From: an uncultured bacterium
GTDB taxonomy: Bacteria > Nitrospirota > Thermodesulfovibrionia > Thermodesulfovibrionales > Thermodesulfovibrionaceae
DNA length: 42,596 nucleotides
Direction of reading: 5' to 3'
Assembly (NCBI GenBank): GCA_937998865.1
Contig: CALLBR010000016.1
Span: 1 to 42,596 of the forward strand
The first letter of the stretch is position 1. Each line of letters starts with the position of its first letter. Below are positions 15,003-24,446 of this stretch, in pieces. The translations under genes were made by a program, and so were the position numbers. The notes below the pieces were generated by a model. It saw only the letters and a list, made by a program, of their open reading frames with translations, did not search any database and was not told the DNA's origin.

Positions 15003-16295
15003 CTATCTTTTGTCAATAACTCTCTTGATTTTCTCTCCCTTTTTTTCAAAGGATCGTTTTTCCACAAGTTTTATGTTTATAGGTAAACCTAGCTCTGAAG
15101 CGATTCTTTCTTTTATTTCACTTATTAACTCAGTTTGTTCTTTCATCATGTCAGAAAATATCTCTTCTGTGATCTCAAGCATAATTGTAATTTGATCAAT
15201 TCCACCATGTCTTTCAAGAATAATTTGATAATTAGGTTGTCTTCCTTGAATGTCATGAAGTATAGCCTCGATTTGAGAGGGAAATATCTTTAAACCTCTT
15301 ATAATTATCATGTCATCGGTTCTACCCATTATTCTGTCAATTCTTCTGAAGGTTCTTCCACAGGGACAATCACCCATTAAAAATCTTGTTAGGTCGCCAG
15401 TTCTAAATCTCAAAACAGGAAAAGCTTCTTTTGTAAGCGTGGTAATTACAAGCTCACCTACTTCTCCTTCCTTAACAGGTTCCAGTGTGTGGGGATCTAT
15501 GATTTCAAAATAAAAATGGTCTTCCTGTGTATGAAGTCCTTTCTTATGTAGACATTCTCCTGCTACCCCTGGTCCTATAATTTCGCTTAATCCGTAATTA
15601 TCTGTAGCAGTTATTTTAAGCTTTTCCTCTATTTCCTGACGCATTCTTTCTGACCATGGTTCTGCACCAAAAAGACCAAATTTAAGAGAAAGGGAATTAG
15701 GATTTATACCCATCTCTATCAATGTATTAGCGATTAACAATGCATAAGAGGGAGTTGATATTAAAGCAGTGGTTTTATAGTCCTGTAAGATCTTTATCTG
15801 TTTTTTTGGATTTTCAATGGAAACAGGAATTACTGATGCACCAATTTTTTCTGCACCATAATGAAAACCAAAAGCTCCTGTAAAAAGTCCATAATTAAAA
15901 GCTATTTGAATTACATCATCCTTTGTAATACCACCTGAGGTTAAGACCCTTGCAACAAGTTCTGTCCATATTTTCAAGTCATTTTTCGTGTATCCAACAA
16001 CAATAGGCATGCCAGTTGTACCAGAAGATGTATGAATTCTTACTACTTCCCTCAGAGGAACAGCAAAGAGGCCATAGGGATAGTTTTCCCTTAAATCAGC
16101 CTTTGTAGTAAAGGGAATCTTGCTTATGTCTTCAAGACTGCCAAAACCATCAGGGTCTATTCCATTTTTATCAAATACTCTACGATAAAATGGAACATTT
16201 CTGTATACCCTGTGAATTGTTGACTGAAGTCTTTCAAGCTGAAGTTGAGAGAGTTCCTCCCTATCCATGCATTCTTTTTCTTTATCCCAAATCAT
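15003..16295 (-). CDS. Phenylacetate-CoA ligase family (PaaK-like aryl-CoA ligase)
   Basis: A 430-aa adenylate-forming enzyme that activates an aryl-acetic or similar acid to its CoA thioester with ATP. The P-loop-like motif TSSGTTGMPIV lies near 92-102, FGLFGAEPWSERMR is the mid-motif, DNYGLSEIIGPG the aromatic motif, and the C-terminal domain carries MIIIRGLKIFPSQIE. It is the last gene of the Liv-type transporter operon, 12 bp after livF. That suggests the transporter imports an aromatic acid or a related compound, or that amino acid breakdown yields one. No phenylacetyl-CoA oxygenase genes are present, as expected for an anaerobe. Confidence 0.85.
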   Translation of the reverse strand: MIWDKEKECMDREELSQLQLERLQSTIHRVYRNVPFYRRVFDKNGIDPDGFGSLEDISKIPFTTKADLRENYPYGLFAVPLREVVRIHTSSGTTGMPIVVGYTKNDLKIWTELVARVLTSGGITKDDVIQIAFNYGLFTGAFGFHYGAEKIGASVIPVSIENPKKQIKILQDYKTTALISTPSYALLIANTLIEMGINPNSLSLKFGLFGAEPWSERMRQEIEEKLKITATDNYGLSEIIGPGVAGECLHKKGLHTQEDHFYFEIIDPHTLEPVKEGEVGELVITTLTKEAFPVLRFRTGDLTRFLMGDCPCGRTFRRIDRIMGRTDDMIIIRGLKIFPSQIEAILHDIQGRQPNYQIILERHGGIDQITIMLEITEEIFSDMMKEQTELISEIKERIASELGLPINIKLVEKRSFEKKGEKIKRVIDKR

Positions 16296-16307
16296 ATAAA
16301 ACCTCCT

Positions 16308-17048
16308 TTAAATTCTTACCTCTGCATCAAGGTCTCTTCCAAGATAGGCTCTCTGAACATCTCTATTCATTAGTAAATCCTCTGCAGAGCCTTCAAGAAT
16401 GATCCTACCTGTTTCAAGAACATAACCTCTGTCTGAGATTTTAAGAGCATTTTTTGCATTTTGTTCCACAAGAAGTACTGTAAGGGCAAATACTCTCTTT
16501 AACTCAACAATATAGCTAAAGACTTCTTTTATAATGTTTGGTGCAAGGCCCATGCTTGGTTCATCAAGGAGTAAAAGCTTTGGTTTTGACATTAAAGCTC
16601 GTCCTATAGCCAGCATTTGTTGTTCTCCTCCTGAAAGAGTTCCTGCAAGTTGTTTTCTTCTCTCTTTCAATTTTGGAAAGAGTTCATAAATTTTTTCGAT
16701 ACTCTCCTTAATTTCTCTTTTTGTCTTCATAGAGTATCTTGAATATGCTCCTAAAAGAATGTTTTCCTCCACAGAGAGAGTCTTAAAAACATGTCTGCCT
16801 TCTGGTACTTGAGCAATTCCTTCCTTCACAATTTTTTCTGGAGTTAGATTGGTTAAATCTTTGCCTTCCAAAGCAATTATCCCTGATGCAGGCTTGATAA
16901 GTCCTGATATTGTATTGAGAAGAGTGGTTTTTCCTGCTCCATTACTTCCTATGAGAGATACAATTTCTCCTTTGTTAAGATGAAGAGAGACTTTTTTAAG
17001 AGTATATAGTTTTCCGTAGTATACATCTAAATTTTTTATCTTAAGCAT
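16308..17048 (-). CDS. livF: Branched-chain amino acid-type ABC transporter ATPase LivF
   Basis: A 246-aa ABC ATPase of the Liv family, second nucleotide-binding subunit. It shows Walker A GSNGAGKTTLL (35-45), signature LSGGEQQMLAIGRAL, Walker B KLLLLDEPSMGLAP and the family tail with VLETGRIILEGSAEDLL. It lies 3 bp after livG and 12 bp before the aryl-CoA ligase. The substrate is not fixed by the ATPase. Confidence 0.92.
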   Translation of the reverse strand: MLKIKNLDVYYGKLYTLKKVSLHLNKGEIVSLIGSNGAGKTTLLNTISGLIKPASGIIALEGKDLTNLTPEKIVKEGIAQVPEGRHVFKTLSVEENILLGAYSRYSMKTKREIKESIEKIYELFPKLKERRKQLAGTLSGGEQQMLAIGRALMSKPKLLLLDEPSMGLAPNIIKEVFSYIVELKRVFALTVLLVEQNAKNALKISDRGYVLETGRIILEGSAEDLLMNRDVQRAYLGRDLDAEVRI

Positions 17049-17051
17049 TCC

Positions 17052-17801
17052 CTAATCCTCACCCAAATAAGCTGATATAACAGAAGGATTTTTTTGTATC
17101 ATTAGTGGTTCTCCTTCAGCAATCACCTCTCCAAAATTAAGAACTGTAATCATATCACTTATTCCCATTACAAGTTCCATGTCGTGCTCAACAAGGAGAA
17201 TAGTAATAGCTTTTTCGTCTCTTATTTTCTGAATTAGCTGGCTTAAATTTTTAGTCTCTCTCATGTTAAGTCCCGCAGCTGGCTCGTCTAATAAAATTAA
17301 GTGAGGATCAGTGGCAAGTGCTCTTCCTAACTCAAGTAGTCTTTGTTCACCTACAGGAAGATTTTTTGCTAACTCATCTTTCTTGTTTAAAAGATTTACG
17401 TATTCAAGAATAGAGAAGCTTTGTATAATTAAATCTTTATCTATTCCTTTCAGTGTTATTCCTGATTTTAAAAAACCTTTTTGATTTTTCAGATACAAGC
17501 CAGTAAGTATGTTTTCAAAAACTTTTAAATTTCCGAAAATTTCAAGATTCTGAAAGGTTCTTGCAATTCCAAGGGCTGCTCTTTTATGGGGTGGTATACC
17601 CTTGATAGATATGTTTTTAAAGCGAATATCACCGCTGTCCATTTTTTCAATTCCGCTAATTATGTTAAGAAGAGTTGTTTTGCCAGCACCGTTAGGACCT
17701 ATAAGGGCATGAATTTCTCCTTCCTTCACAGAGAAATTAATATTTTTAAGAGCTTTTATTCCACCAAAGCTTTTTGAAACATTATTTATCTCAAGAATCA
17801 T
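17052..17801 (-). CDS. livG: Branched-chain amino acid-type ABC transporter ATPase LivG
   Basis: A 249-aa ATPase paired with LivF. Walker A is GPNGAGKTTLL (35-45), the signature is the slightly unusual LPVGEQRLLELGRAL (many relatives have LSYGQQR), and Walker B is HLILLDEPAAGLN. The LivG-type insert after Walker A (ARTFQNLEIFGNLKVFENI) is present. It overlaps the livM end by 4 bp (ATGA). Confidence 0.92.
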   Translation of the reverse strand: MILEINNVSKSFGGIKALKNINFSVKEGEIHALIGPNGAGKTTLLNIISGIEKMDSGDIRFKNISIKGIPPHKRAALGIARTFQNLEIFGNLKVFENILTGLYLKNQKGFLKSGITLKGIDKDLIIQSFSILEYVNLLNKKDELAKNLPVGEQRLLELGRALATDPHLILLDEPAAGLNMRETKNLSQLIQKIRDEKAITILLVEHDMELVMGISDMITVLNFGEVIAEGEPLMIQKNPSVISAYLGED

Positions 17802-18733
17802 TTTTTAATCCTTTTTTCCCATATTTCAATAAATAAGGGAACTATACCTTTTCTCATAAAGAGAAGACAAAATGTAAGTATAAGTCCGTAGATTAGAATA
17901 TCAATTTCTTTGAATCCTCTTAATATTTCAGGTAGTATAGTTATGATTATGGCTCCAGCTATAGCACCCCAGATGTTTGTCATTCCTCCTATTACTACCA
18001 CCATGAGAATCAAAATAGAATAGAACAGGGAAAATCCACTGGGACTAAGAAAGGTTACATAATGGGCATATAAAGCTCCTGCCAAAGAGGCATAAATAGA
18101 ACTCAAGACAAAAACCTTTATTTTAAGCTTTGTTATGTTGATCCCGAGAGTAACCGATGCTAACTCACTGTCATGAATAGCTCTTAAGGCTTTTCCTGTT
18201 AAGGAATGGATAAGGTTTAATGAAAAAGTCATGGCTAAAATAATAAACATCCATATGAGATAAAAATACTCTACTGTAGATCTTAAGGTATAACCAAAGA
18301 TACTAAAAGGTGGAATGTCTCCAAAACCTGATGGTCCTCCAGGTCCCCATTCATTGAGAATTATATGGATTATTTCACCAAAACCAAGAGTTGCTACCGC
18401 AAGATAATGTCCTTTCAATCTCAGTGAAGGAATTGCAAGAATTACAGCAATCAAAGAGGCTGTAAGTATGGAAATGAAAACACTTATAGGAACAGGTAAA
18501 CCGAATTTTAAACTTAAGATAGCAGATACATAAGCACCAAGACCATAGAATCCTGCCTGTCCTAAGGATATCTGTCCTGCATACCCCATGAGAATGCTTA
18601 ATCCCATTGCCACCAGAGCATTAATCCCTATAAAGATTCCTACAGTAAGTATATAATTGTCGGTGACAATCTGAGGGAAAAAAATTACAAAAATTCCGAG
18701 GAAAAACAATCCTATGGCATTGCCTTTAGACAT
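17798..18733 (-). CDS. livM: Branched-chain amino acid-type ABC permease LivM
   Basis: A 311-aa inner-membrane permease with about eight to ten hydrophobic segments. Family motifs include GYAGQISLGQAGFYGLGAY (51-69), the coupling-helix region LTGKALRAIHDSELASVTLG and VVIGGMTNIWGAIAGA. It overlaps livG by 4 bp and starts 1 bp after livH. Confidence 0.92.
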   Translation of the reverse strand: MSKGNAIGLFFLGIFVIFFPQIVTDNYILTVGIFIGINALVAMGLSILMGYAGQISLGQAGFYGLGAYVSAILSLKFGLPVPISVFISILTASLIAVILAIPSLRLKGHYLAVATLGFGEIIHIILNEWGPGGPSGFGDIPPFSIFGYTLRSTVEYFYLIWMFIILAMTFSLNLIHSLTGKALRAIHDSELASVTLGINITKLKIKVFVLSSIYASLAGALYAHYVTFLSPSGFSLFYSILILMVVVIGGMTNIWGAIAGAIIITILPEILRGFKEIDILIYGLILTFCLLFMRKGIVPLFIEIWEKRIKK

Positions 18734-18734
18734 C

Positions 18735-19622
18735 CTAAAATTTTCTTAACCTTAATATTTCAGTCTTTCCAAATATTCCAGCTGGTTTAACAAAAAGAAT
18801 AAAGAGCATAATTAAAAGAGCAATAGCGTCTTTAAGACCAGAATGAATATAGCCTGCTGTTAGGGATTCAAGCATTCCAAGAGTAAATCCTCCCACGACT
18901 GCTCCTCTACTTTTTCCCAAGCCACCCATAATAGCTGCACAAAATCCTTTTACTGAAAGCATTGCACCCTTGTCATATTCCATAAGTGATATGGGAGTTA
19001 TAGCAATTCCTCCTATGGCTCCAATTACAGCACTTATTAAAAAAGAAAGCATCACTACCTTTGAAACATTTATTCCCATCAATCTTGCTGCCTTCATATC
19101 AAGAGAACAAGCTTTCATTGCCCTACCAGTCATAGTTTTATTGAAGAATAGATAGAGCAAAACTATACAGAGGGCTGTAATTCCAATTACCCAAAGAGTT
19201 TGCTGTGTAATTATTGCTCCAAAGATTTCTATGGGTTCTCCCTCAGTGAAAGGTGCATAAGTGTAAGGGTCTTTACCAAATTTGAACATTAAAATCCCTC
19301 TAATAAGAATGGAAAAAGCAATGGTTACCATGATCATGAGGAGAAGATCACCTTTTTTTAGGAGTGGTTTGATGGTTAGTCTTTCCTGAATCAAGCCAAT
19401 TATGGCAGCTGTTAGTAAAGTTAAGCAAAGGGATACACTAAAGGGTAATTGTAGGGAGTGCAGAAAAAACCACATCATTAATCCACCTAATACAACAAAC
19501 TCTCCCTGGGCGAGATTTATTATAGAGGTAGAATTATATATTATGTTAAAACCAATACCTACGAGAGCATAAACAGAGCCAGTTGTCAGTCCTGCAAAAA
19601 GAAATTGAAGAAAAAGTGTCAT
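18735..19622 (-). CDS. livH: Branched-chain amino acid-type ABC permease LivH
   Basis: A 295-aa permease partner of LivM. It has the start region FAGLTTGSVYALVGIGFNII, then NLAQGEFVVLGG (37-48), the coupling segment TMTGRAMKACSLDMKAARLMGIN and AIMGGLGKSRGAVVGG near the end. It is 3 bp from livK and 1 bp from livM. Confidence 0.92.
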   Translation of the reverse strand: MTLFLQFLFAGLTTGSVYALVGIGFNIIYNSTSIINLAQGEFVVLGGLMMWFFLHSLQLPFSVSLCLTLLTAAIIGLIQERLTIKPLLKKGDLLLMIMVTIAFSILIRGILMFKFGKDPYTYAPFTEGEPIEIFGAIITQQTLWVIGITALCIVLLYLFFNKTMTGRAMKACSLDMKAARLMGINVSKVVMLSFLISAVIGAIGGIAITPISLMEYDKGAMLSVKGFCAAIMGGLGKSRGAVVGGFTLGMLESLTAGYIHSGLKDAIALLIMLFILFVKPAGIFGKTEILRLRKF

Positions 19623-19625
19623 ATT

Positions 19626-20786
19626 CTATTTAAGTATTTCCCAATCTCCATTTTTTACAATGACCATCTCGAAAGCTTTCATATCAAGTCCACAATGGTC
19701 CTTCGGGGACATGTTGAAGATACCTCCTGTGCCTGGCCAATTTTTAATATGTGTCTCAATATAATCTCTTATCTTTTGCTTGTCTGGTCCAACCTTTTTC
19801 AATGCCTCAACGACCATCATGAAGGCATCATAGGCATGTCCTCCAAAGGTTCCAGGTTCTGATCTGTACTTACCTTCATAGTCAGATACATATTTTTTCA
19901 AAATTGGTTTTTGAGGATGTTTATCAGGAATTTTATCCCAAACTACGAGTCTTCCAAGGGGAGCAATTACTCCTTCAGCTGCTTTACCAGCAAGTTCGAG
20001 ATTTTTCTTGCTTCCCCATCCATGACTTTGATAAAGAGGTATTCCCAATTTGAGAGCATGCCAATTTTTTGTAACTATTACCTGTCCTGGTCCTACTGAC
20101 CAATTTATGATCGCCTGAGCTCCTGCAGATTTGATTTTCACTAATTGGGTAGTCATATCTGTATCTTTTGGTCCGTATCTTTCATCAGCCACCACTGTAA
20201 TACCAAATTTAGGAGCCATTTCAATGAGAGCTTTTCTTCCTGCGTCCCCAAAGGCTGTTGTTATTGTTATTATTCCAACTTTTTTTATACCTTTATTTTT
20301 CATATGGTTGTAAATTGCTTCAACAGCACTTGTATCGTACTGAGCAGTTTTGAAAATCCAGTATCTTTCCTGAACAGGTTGAGTTATACTGGCACCAGCA
20401 GCTACTGAAATAAGAGGTGTTTTTGCTTGAGTCACTATGGGAATTATTGCCATAGATTCTCCTGTGGTGGAGGGTCCTATAATAGCTAAAACTTTATCTT
20501 TTTCAATAAGTTTTTTTGCAGCTAGAACTGCTTGAGTTTCGTCACTTTTTGAATCTTCTACTATGACTTCAAGGGGATGACCATTAATGCCTCCAGCTTT
20601 ATTAATTTGTTCTGCCAGCATTATTATAGTATTCTTTTCAGGTTCACCAAGAAAAGAAGCAGCACCTGTCACTGATAAAATTGCACCAATTTTGTAAGGC
20701 TCTTTACAATAGGAGTCTTTTGGTGTAAAAATTAATGCTATCGCGATTGTAATAATTAATAAAGAGGCTTTCACTAAATTTTTCAT
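19626..20786 (-). CDS. livK: Liv-type periplasmic substrate-binding protein
   Basis: A 386-aa periplasmic receptor (Peripla_BP_6 fold) for the transporter. Residues 1-27 are a signal peptide. The mature part starts EPYKIGAILSVTGAASFLGEPE and contains GGINGHPLEVIVEDSKSDETQAV and IIGPSTTGESMAI, which are hallmarks of amide/aryl-acid/leucine-type receptors. An excellent AAGGAGG precedes ATG 20786, suggesting higher translation than its neighbours. Similar receptors bind leucine, urea, amides or aromatic acids; the paaK gene at the end of this operon favours an aryl or aryl-acetic acid, as inference only. Confidence 0.88.
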   Translation of the reverse strand: MKNLVKASLLIITIAIALIFTPKDSYCKEPYKIGAILSVTGAASFLGEPEKNTIIMLAEQINKAGGINGHPLEVIVEDSKSDETQAVLAAKKLIEKDKVLAIIGPSTTGESMAIIPIVTQAKTPLISVAAGASITQPVQERYWIFKTAQYDTSAVEAIYNHMKNKGIKKVGIITITTAFGDAGRKALIEMAPKFGITVVADERYGPKDTDMTTQLVKIKSAGAQAIINWSVGPGQVIVTKNWHALKLGIPLYQSHGWGSKKNLELAGKAAEGVIAPLGRLVVWDKIPDKHPQKPILKKYVSDYEGKYRSEPGTFGGHAYDAFMMVVEALKKVGPDKQKIRDYIETHIKNWPGTGGIFNMSPKDHCGLDMKAFEMVIVKNGDWEILK

Positions 20787-20802
20787 TTTCCCTCCTTTTT
20801 TA

Positions 20803-21528
20803 TTATTTTTGAGGCTTTATTTTTTCTATTAATTCCTCTATTTCTTCTCTCTTCAGAGGTCTTATTTGTCCAGGTTTTAGATTCCCTAATTTTATACCAT
20901 CTATGGCTATTCTTATGAGTCTTATTACAGGATGTCCAACTCTTTGCAGCATTTTTCTGATTTGTCTCTTTCTTCCTTCATGAAGGGTAATTTTGATCCA
21001 AGAATTTGCCTTAAGTATCTTTACTAAGTTTACACTTACAGGCACGGCAATCTTGCCATCAATTTTTACTCCTTTTCTTAATTTTTCTATTTTATCTTCC
21101 TTTATAATTCCGTCCACTTTAACCAAGTAAGTCTTTTCTATCCTTGAGCTGGGATGCATTACTCGGTAAGCAAGTTCTCCGTCATTGGTAAGTAAAAGTA
21201 AACCCTCTGAATCGAAATCAAGCCTTCCAACAGGATAGACTCTGAATTTTATTCCTTTTAAATAGTCCTTCACAGTAGGTCTTCCCTGAGGATCTAATAG
21301 TGAAGTAATTACTTTTCGAGGTTTGTAAAAGGCAAAGTAGACTTTTGGCTCTGGTTTGATTAAAAGCTTCCCATCAACTTTTATGTAATCCTTCTCAGGG
21401 TCTGCCTTCTGTCCAATTACTGCAATTTGTCCATTAACTGTAACTCTACCTTCCAGTATGAGCTTTTCAGCATGTCTTCTCGAGGCAATTCCATAATCGG
21501 CAAGTATTTTCTGAAGTCTTTCAACCAT
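20803..21528 (-). CDS. rluB: RsuA/RluB family rRNA pseudouridine synthase
   Basis: Isomerises a uridine in ribosomal RNA. In 241 aa an S4 RNA-binding domain (about 3-60, MVERLQKILADYGIASRRHAE) precedes the catalytic domain with GRLDFDSEGLLLLTNDG (Asp104 as nucleophile) and EGRKRQIRKML. Homology cannot fix whether the target is 23S U2605 (RluB) or another site. It begins 2 bp after the surA-like stop and ends 16 bp before livK. Confidence 0.88.
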   Translation of the reverse strand: MVERLQKILADYGIASRRHAEKLILEGRVTVNGQIAVIGQKADPEKDYIKVDGKLLIKPEPKVYFAFYKPRKVITSLLDPQGRPTVKDYLKGIKFRVYPVGRLDFDSEGLLLLTNDGELAYRVMHPSSRIEKTYLVKVDGIIKEDKIEKLRKGVKIDGKIAVPVSVNLVKILKANSWIKITLHEGRKRQIRKMLQRVGHPVIRLIRIAIDGIKLGNLKPGQIRPLKREEIEELIEKIKPQK

Positions 21529-21530
21529 TT

Positions 21531-22490
21531 TTAATCCATAATTTCAATGTATGCTCTTTGTCTTAATCCTCTTACCCAAAGCTTGTATTCTCTTTTGAAT
21601 TTTGCATCTTCAAGAGTCTTTCTTGCATAGTTTTTAAGAGCTTCTGAATCTTTCTTAAAGCAGATACCATCAAGTTTAAAAATATATATACCATTAGATG
21701 TTATCATTGGTTCACTAATCTGATTAATTTCCATTTTTGAGAATAGTTCATTTAATTCTGGAGAAATCTCCTTTTTTTTAAGTAAACCTAAGGAACCACC
21801 ATTTTTTCCAGTTAAATCTTCACTGTAGAGGGATGCCACTTTACTGAAGGACTCTCCTTGGACAAGTTTCATTAGAATTTCTTGCACCCTATTTTTTATT
21901 TCATTCTCATTGTCTCTATGTTTCACAAAAATTTGACTTACATAGTATCCCTCTTCTTCACAGGAGATTTCAGGATGTGAAGATATAAAATTTTTAATTT
22001 CTTCATCTGTAACAATAATTTTGCTTCTTATTAAGGAATTTAAGGCCCTGCCGATTGTTATTTGTTCTTTCATTAATTTTTTGTAATCTGTCAGAGTTAA
22101 TCCTTCCTTTTTAAGACTTTCTTCAAATTGCTCATTAGTAAGATTATATTTTTTCTTAATGTCTTCAATAGCAGTATTTATCTCATCATCAGTTACAAAG
22201 ATTCCATATTTTTCAGCTTCTTCAATCTGCAGCTTTGTGTCAATGATTTTTTCCAAAAACTCCTCTTCTCGTTTTTTTAAAAAATTATACTTTTCGTCAG
22301 GATTTAGGTTTTTAACCTCCTCTTTTAGGTTGAACTCCATGTATTTGTAAAGTTCACTCCAAGTTATAACTTCCTTATTGACAACTGCTATGACCCTATC
22401 CACAAAAAATCTTTCTTCTTCTGCTGTGGATATTTGAGTTAATGATAAGATTAGGAAAGAGAGAAACATTAGATAAAAAGCTCTTTTCAT
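21531..22490 (-). CDS. SurA-like periplasmic peptidyl-prolyl isomerase/chaperone with one parvulin domain
   Basis: A 319-aa exported protein with a signal peptide (1-23) and a SurA-type N-terminal chaperone domain (DRVIAVVNKEVITWSEL, then EEFLEKIIDTKLQIEEA). A single parvulin domain covers about 180-285 (YYVSQIFVKH, YSEDLTGKNGGSLGLLKKKEISPEL). E. coli SurA has two parvulin domains. The start is ATG 22490 because AAAGGAG lies six bases upstream; an in-frame ATG at 22508 sits inside the hypE end. It probably helps fold outer-membrane proteins such as the LptD encoded in the same gene string. Confidence 0.85.
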   Translation of the reverse strand: MKRAFYLMFLSFLILSLTQISTAEEERFFVDRVIAVVNKEVITWSELYKYMEFNLKEEVKNLNPDEKYNFLKKREEEFLEKIIDTKLQIEEAEKYGIFVTDDEINTAIEDIKKKYNLTNEQFEESLKKEGLTLTDYKKLMKEQITIGRALNSLIRSKIIVTDEEIKNFISSHPEISCEEEGYYVSQIFVKHRDNENEIKNRVQEILMKLVQGESFSKVASLYSEDLTGKNGGSLGLLKKKEISPELNELFSKMEINQISEPMITSNGIYIFKLDGICFKKDSEALKNYARKTLEDAKFKREYKLWVRGLRQRAYIEIMD

Positions 22491-22501
22491 AATAAACTCC
22501 T

Positions 22502-23500
22502 TTAACATATTCTTGGTAGTTGTTCTCCTGGAAGCATATCTACTATTCTTGTTCCTCCTATTTGCGTTTTAAGTAAAACTTTGTTTCCTTCAGAAATTAC
22601 CTCTCCAATTATAGCAGATTCTTTTCCAAAAGGGTGATTTCTCATTAATTCAACAATATTTTCTGCCATATCTGCCTTAACAATGGCAATGAAAATTCCT
22701 TCATTTGCTACATAGAGTGGGTCAAGGCCGAGAAGTTCACAAGCTCCTTTTACTGTGTCTAAAAGAGGAATCTCTTTTTCATATAGCAATATGTCTTTGT
22801 TACCCTCCAAAGCCAGTTCCTTTAGAGTTGTAGCCACTCCTCCTCGGGTTGGATCTCTCATTATTTTTACATAGGGAGCAAAATTATTAAGTACCTCTGC
22901 AATTATACCATTTAATGCTCTTGTGTCACTTAAAACAGGTGGTTCAAAGGTAAAACCATTTCTTTCACTCATAACAGCAATGCCGTGATTTCCAATGGAG
23001 CCACTTATTATAACTTTATCGCCAACTTCTATTTTTTGTGCAGAAAGTTCAATACCCTCAGGCACAATTCCTATTCCAGAGGTGTTTATAAATATTCCAT
23101 CGCCTTTTCCTTTGTCTACCACCTTTGTATCACCGGCAACTATTTTTATATGGGCTTTTTTAGCTGCTTTTGATATGCTGTTTAGTACTCTTTCAAAGTG
23201 TTCCATTGGGAACCCCTCTTCTAAGATAAAACCTACCGTAAGATAGAGAGGTGTTGCTCCCACCACAGCAAGGTCATTTACAGTACCATTTATAGCAAGG
23301 TCACCTATGTCTCCACCAGGGAAAAATATGGGGGAAACAGTGTAGGAATCGGTTGTTATAGCTACTTTACCTGAATGATTAAGGGATACTATGGCAGAGT
23401 CCATCAAAGAGGGAAGATCAAAAATAGGTGCTATATATTTTTTTATTAGCTCATGCATAAGTTTACCGCCACTTCCATGTCCAAGGAGTATTCTATTCAA
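22502..23500 (-). CDS. hypE: Hydrogenase maturation factor HypE
   Basis: A 332-aa PurM-like ATPase that dehydrates the thiocarbamoyl group on its own C-terminal cysteine to make the cyanide ligand of [NiFe] hydrogenases. The sequence starts ILLGHGSGGKLMHELI and ends LPGEQLPRIC with Cys332 as the last residue. The ATP-binding segments DSYTVSPIFFPGGDIGDLAINGT and MRDPTRGGVATTL are intact. No other hyp or hydrogenase genes lie in the window. It overlaps the FN3 lipoprotein gene by 8 bp. Confidence 0.94.
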   Translation of the reverse strand: MNRILLGHGSGGKLMHELIKKYIAPIFDLPSLMDSAIVSLNHSGKVAITTDSYTVSPIFFPGGDIGDLAINGTVNDLAVVGATPLYLTVGFILEEGFPMEHFERVLNSISKAAKKAHIKIVAGDTKVVDKGKGDGIFINTSGIGIVPEGIELSAQKIEVGDKVIISGSIGNHGIAVMSERNGFTFEPPVLSDTRALNGIIAEVLNNFAPYVKIMRDPTRGGVATTLKELALEGNKDILLYEKEIPLLDTVKGACELLGLDPLYVANEGIFIAIVKADMAENIVELMRNHPFGKESAIIGEVISEGNKVLLKTQIGGTRIVDMLPGEQLPRIC

Positions 23501-24446
23501 TTTTCACCTCCCATTTAATTTCTTCTGGTTCACTTTCTTTTAAAGGACCCTCTGAGGTTATTTTATAGTAAACATCTCCTTTAATGTTGTTGATATTTAA
23601 CTTTTCATCTAAAAATAGAGGAATCATGGTTTCACCAATAAAAGTGTAACCTTTATCATCCCATGTTTTTCTATAGATTCTATAACCCTTTATCCATCTC
23701 TCTGGGACTTCTTTCCATGAAATATAGACTCCTTGTTCATTTACTGAAAAGAAAACTTCCTTTGGCTTGGAAACAATAAAGTCTTCTAGAGGTACTCTTA
23801 TTTCTATACCTTTGCTTTCCATATATCCTAAAGCAGACGACTTATAAGTAGTGATAAGATAGGGAATTTCTGATTTGGATGCCTCCTTATAAATATTTAT
23901 GGCATTATAGTGAATTTTATCCAAAAAGAAATTTTTATCTGTAGAGCCAATTCTTTCTCTTTCACCCCGGGTATTTAACCTGTATATTTGATAAATTAAT
24001 GAATTTCGTGCATCCCAGGAGAGCATGACTCCTTCCGAGGTAATTTTATAGCTAATATTTTCAACATGGGGTAGTTTCTCTGGAGTAATTTCCGCTTCCA
24101 CAGGTTTACTGTAAATACCTTTTGGTTTTATGGCAAAAATTCTGTATTTATAGGTCTTACCAAAGGTAAAATCTTTATCTTCTAAAGAGCTTGTCTCTTT
24201 GCTGTAATACCCTATGATTTTCTTTTCTTCTTCAGTTTCCCTTTCAATAAGGAAACTTTCAATTTTTGATTTTGCTTTTTCAGGATAACTCCAACTAATG
24301 AAAATAGTGTCATAAGTTGCCGAGAGATTTAGTTTATCAATACTTTCTGGTGGAAGATAGTCTTCAAGGGTGGGATCCATCTTTTTCCCACAGGCAGTAA
24401 GAAACATGAAAGTTATGAACATCAAAAGCAGAGTTTTCCTATTCAT
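23493..24446 (-). CDS. Lipoprotein with fibronectin type III-like repeats
   Basis: A 317-aa protein with a lipoprotein signal (MFLTAC, Cys19). The rest reads as three FN3-like beta-sandwich domains, near 33-118, 125-220 and 225-317. Each has a SW or SWD/SWK core (FISWSYPEKAKSK, MLSWDARNSL, YISWKEVPERWIKGYRIYR). It ends EVKIE. It is anchored to a membrane leaflet facing the periplasm or the outside. The function is not known. It overlaps argH by 4 bp and hypE by 8 bp, so it is translated with housekeeping genes. Confidence 0.72.
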   Translation of the reverse strand: MNRKTLLLMFITFMFLTACGKKMDPTLEDYLPPESIDKLNLSATYDTIFISWSYPEKAKSKIESFLIERETEEEKKIIGYYSKETSSLEDKDFTFGKTYKYRIFAIKPKGIYSKPVEAEITPEKLPHVENISYKITSEGVMLSWDARNSLIYQIYRLNTRGERERIGSTDKNFFLDKIHYNAINIYKEASKSEIPYLITTYKSSALGYMESKGIEIRVPLEDFIVSKPKEVFFSVNEQGVYISWKEVPERWIKGYRIYRKTWDDKGYTFIGETMIPLFLDEKLNINNIKGDVYYKITSEGPLKESEPEEIKWEVKIE

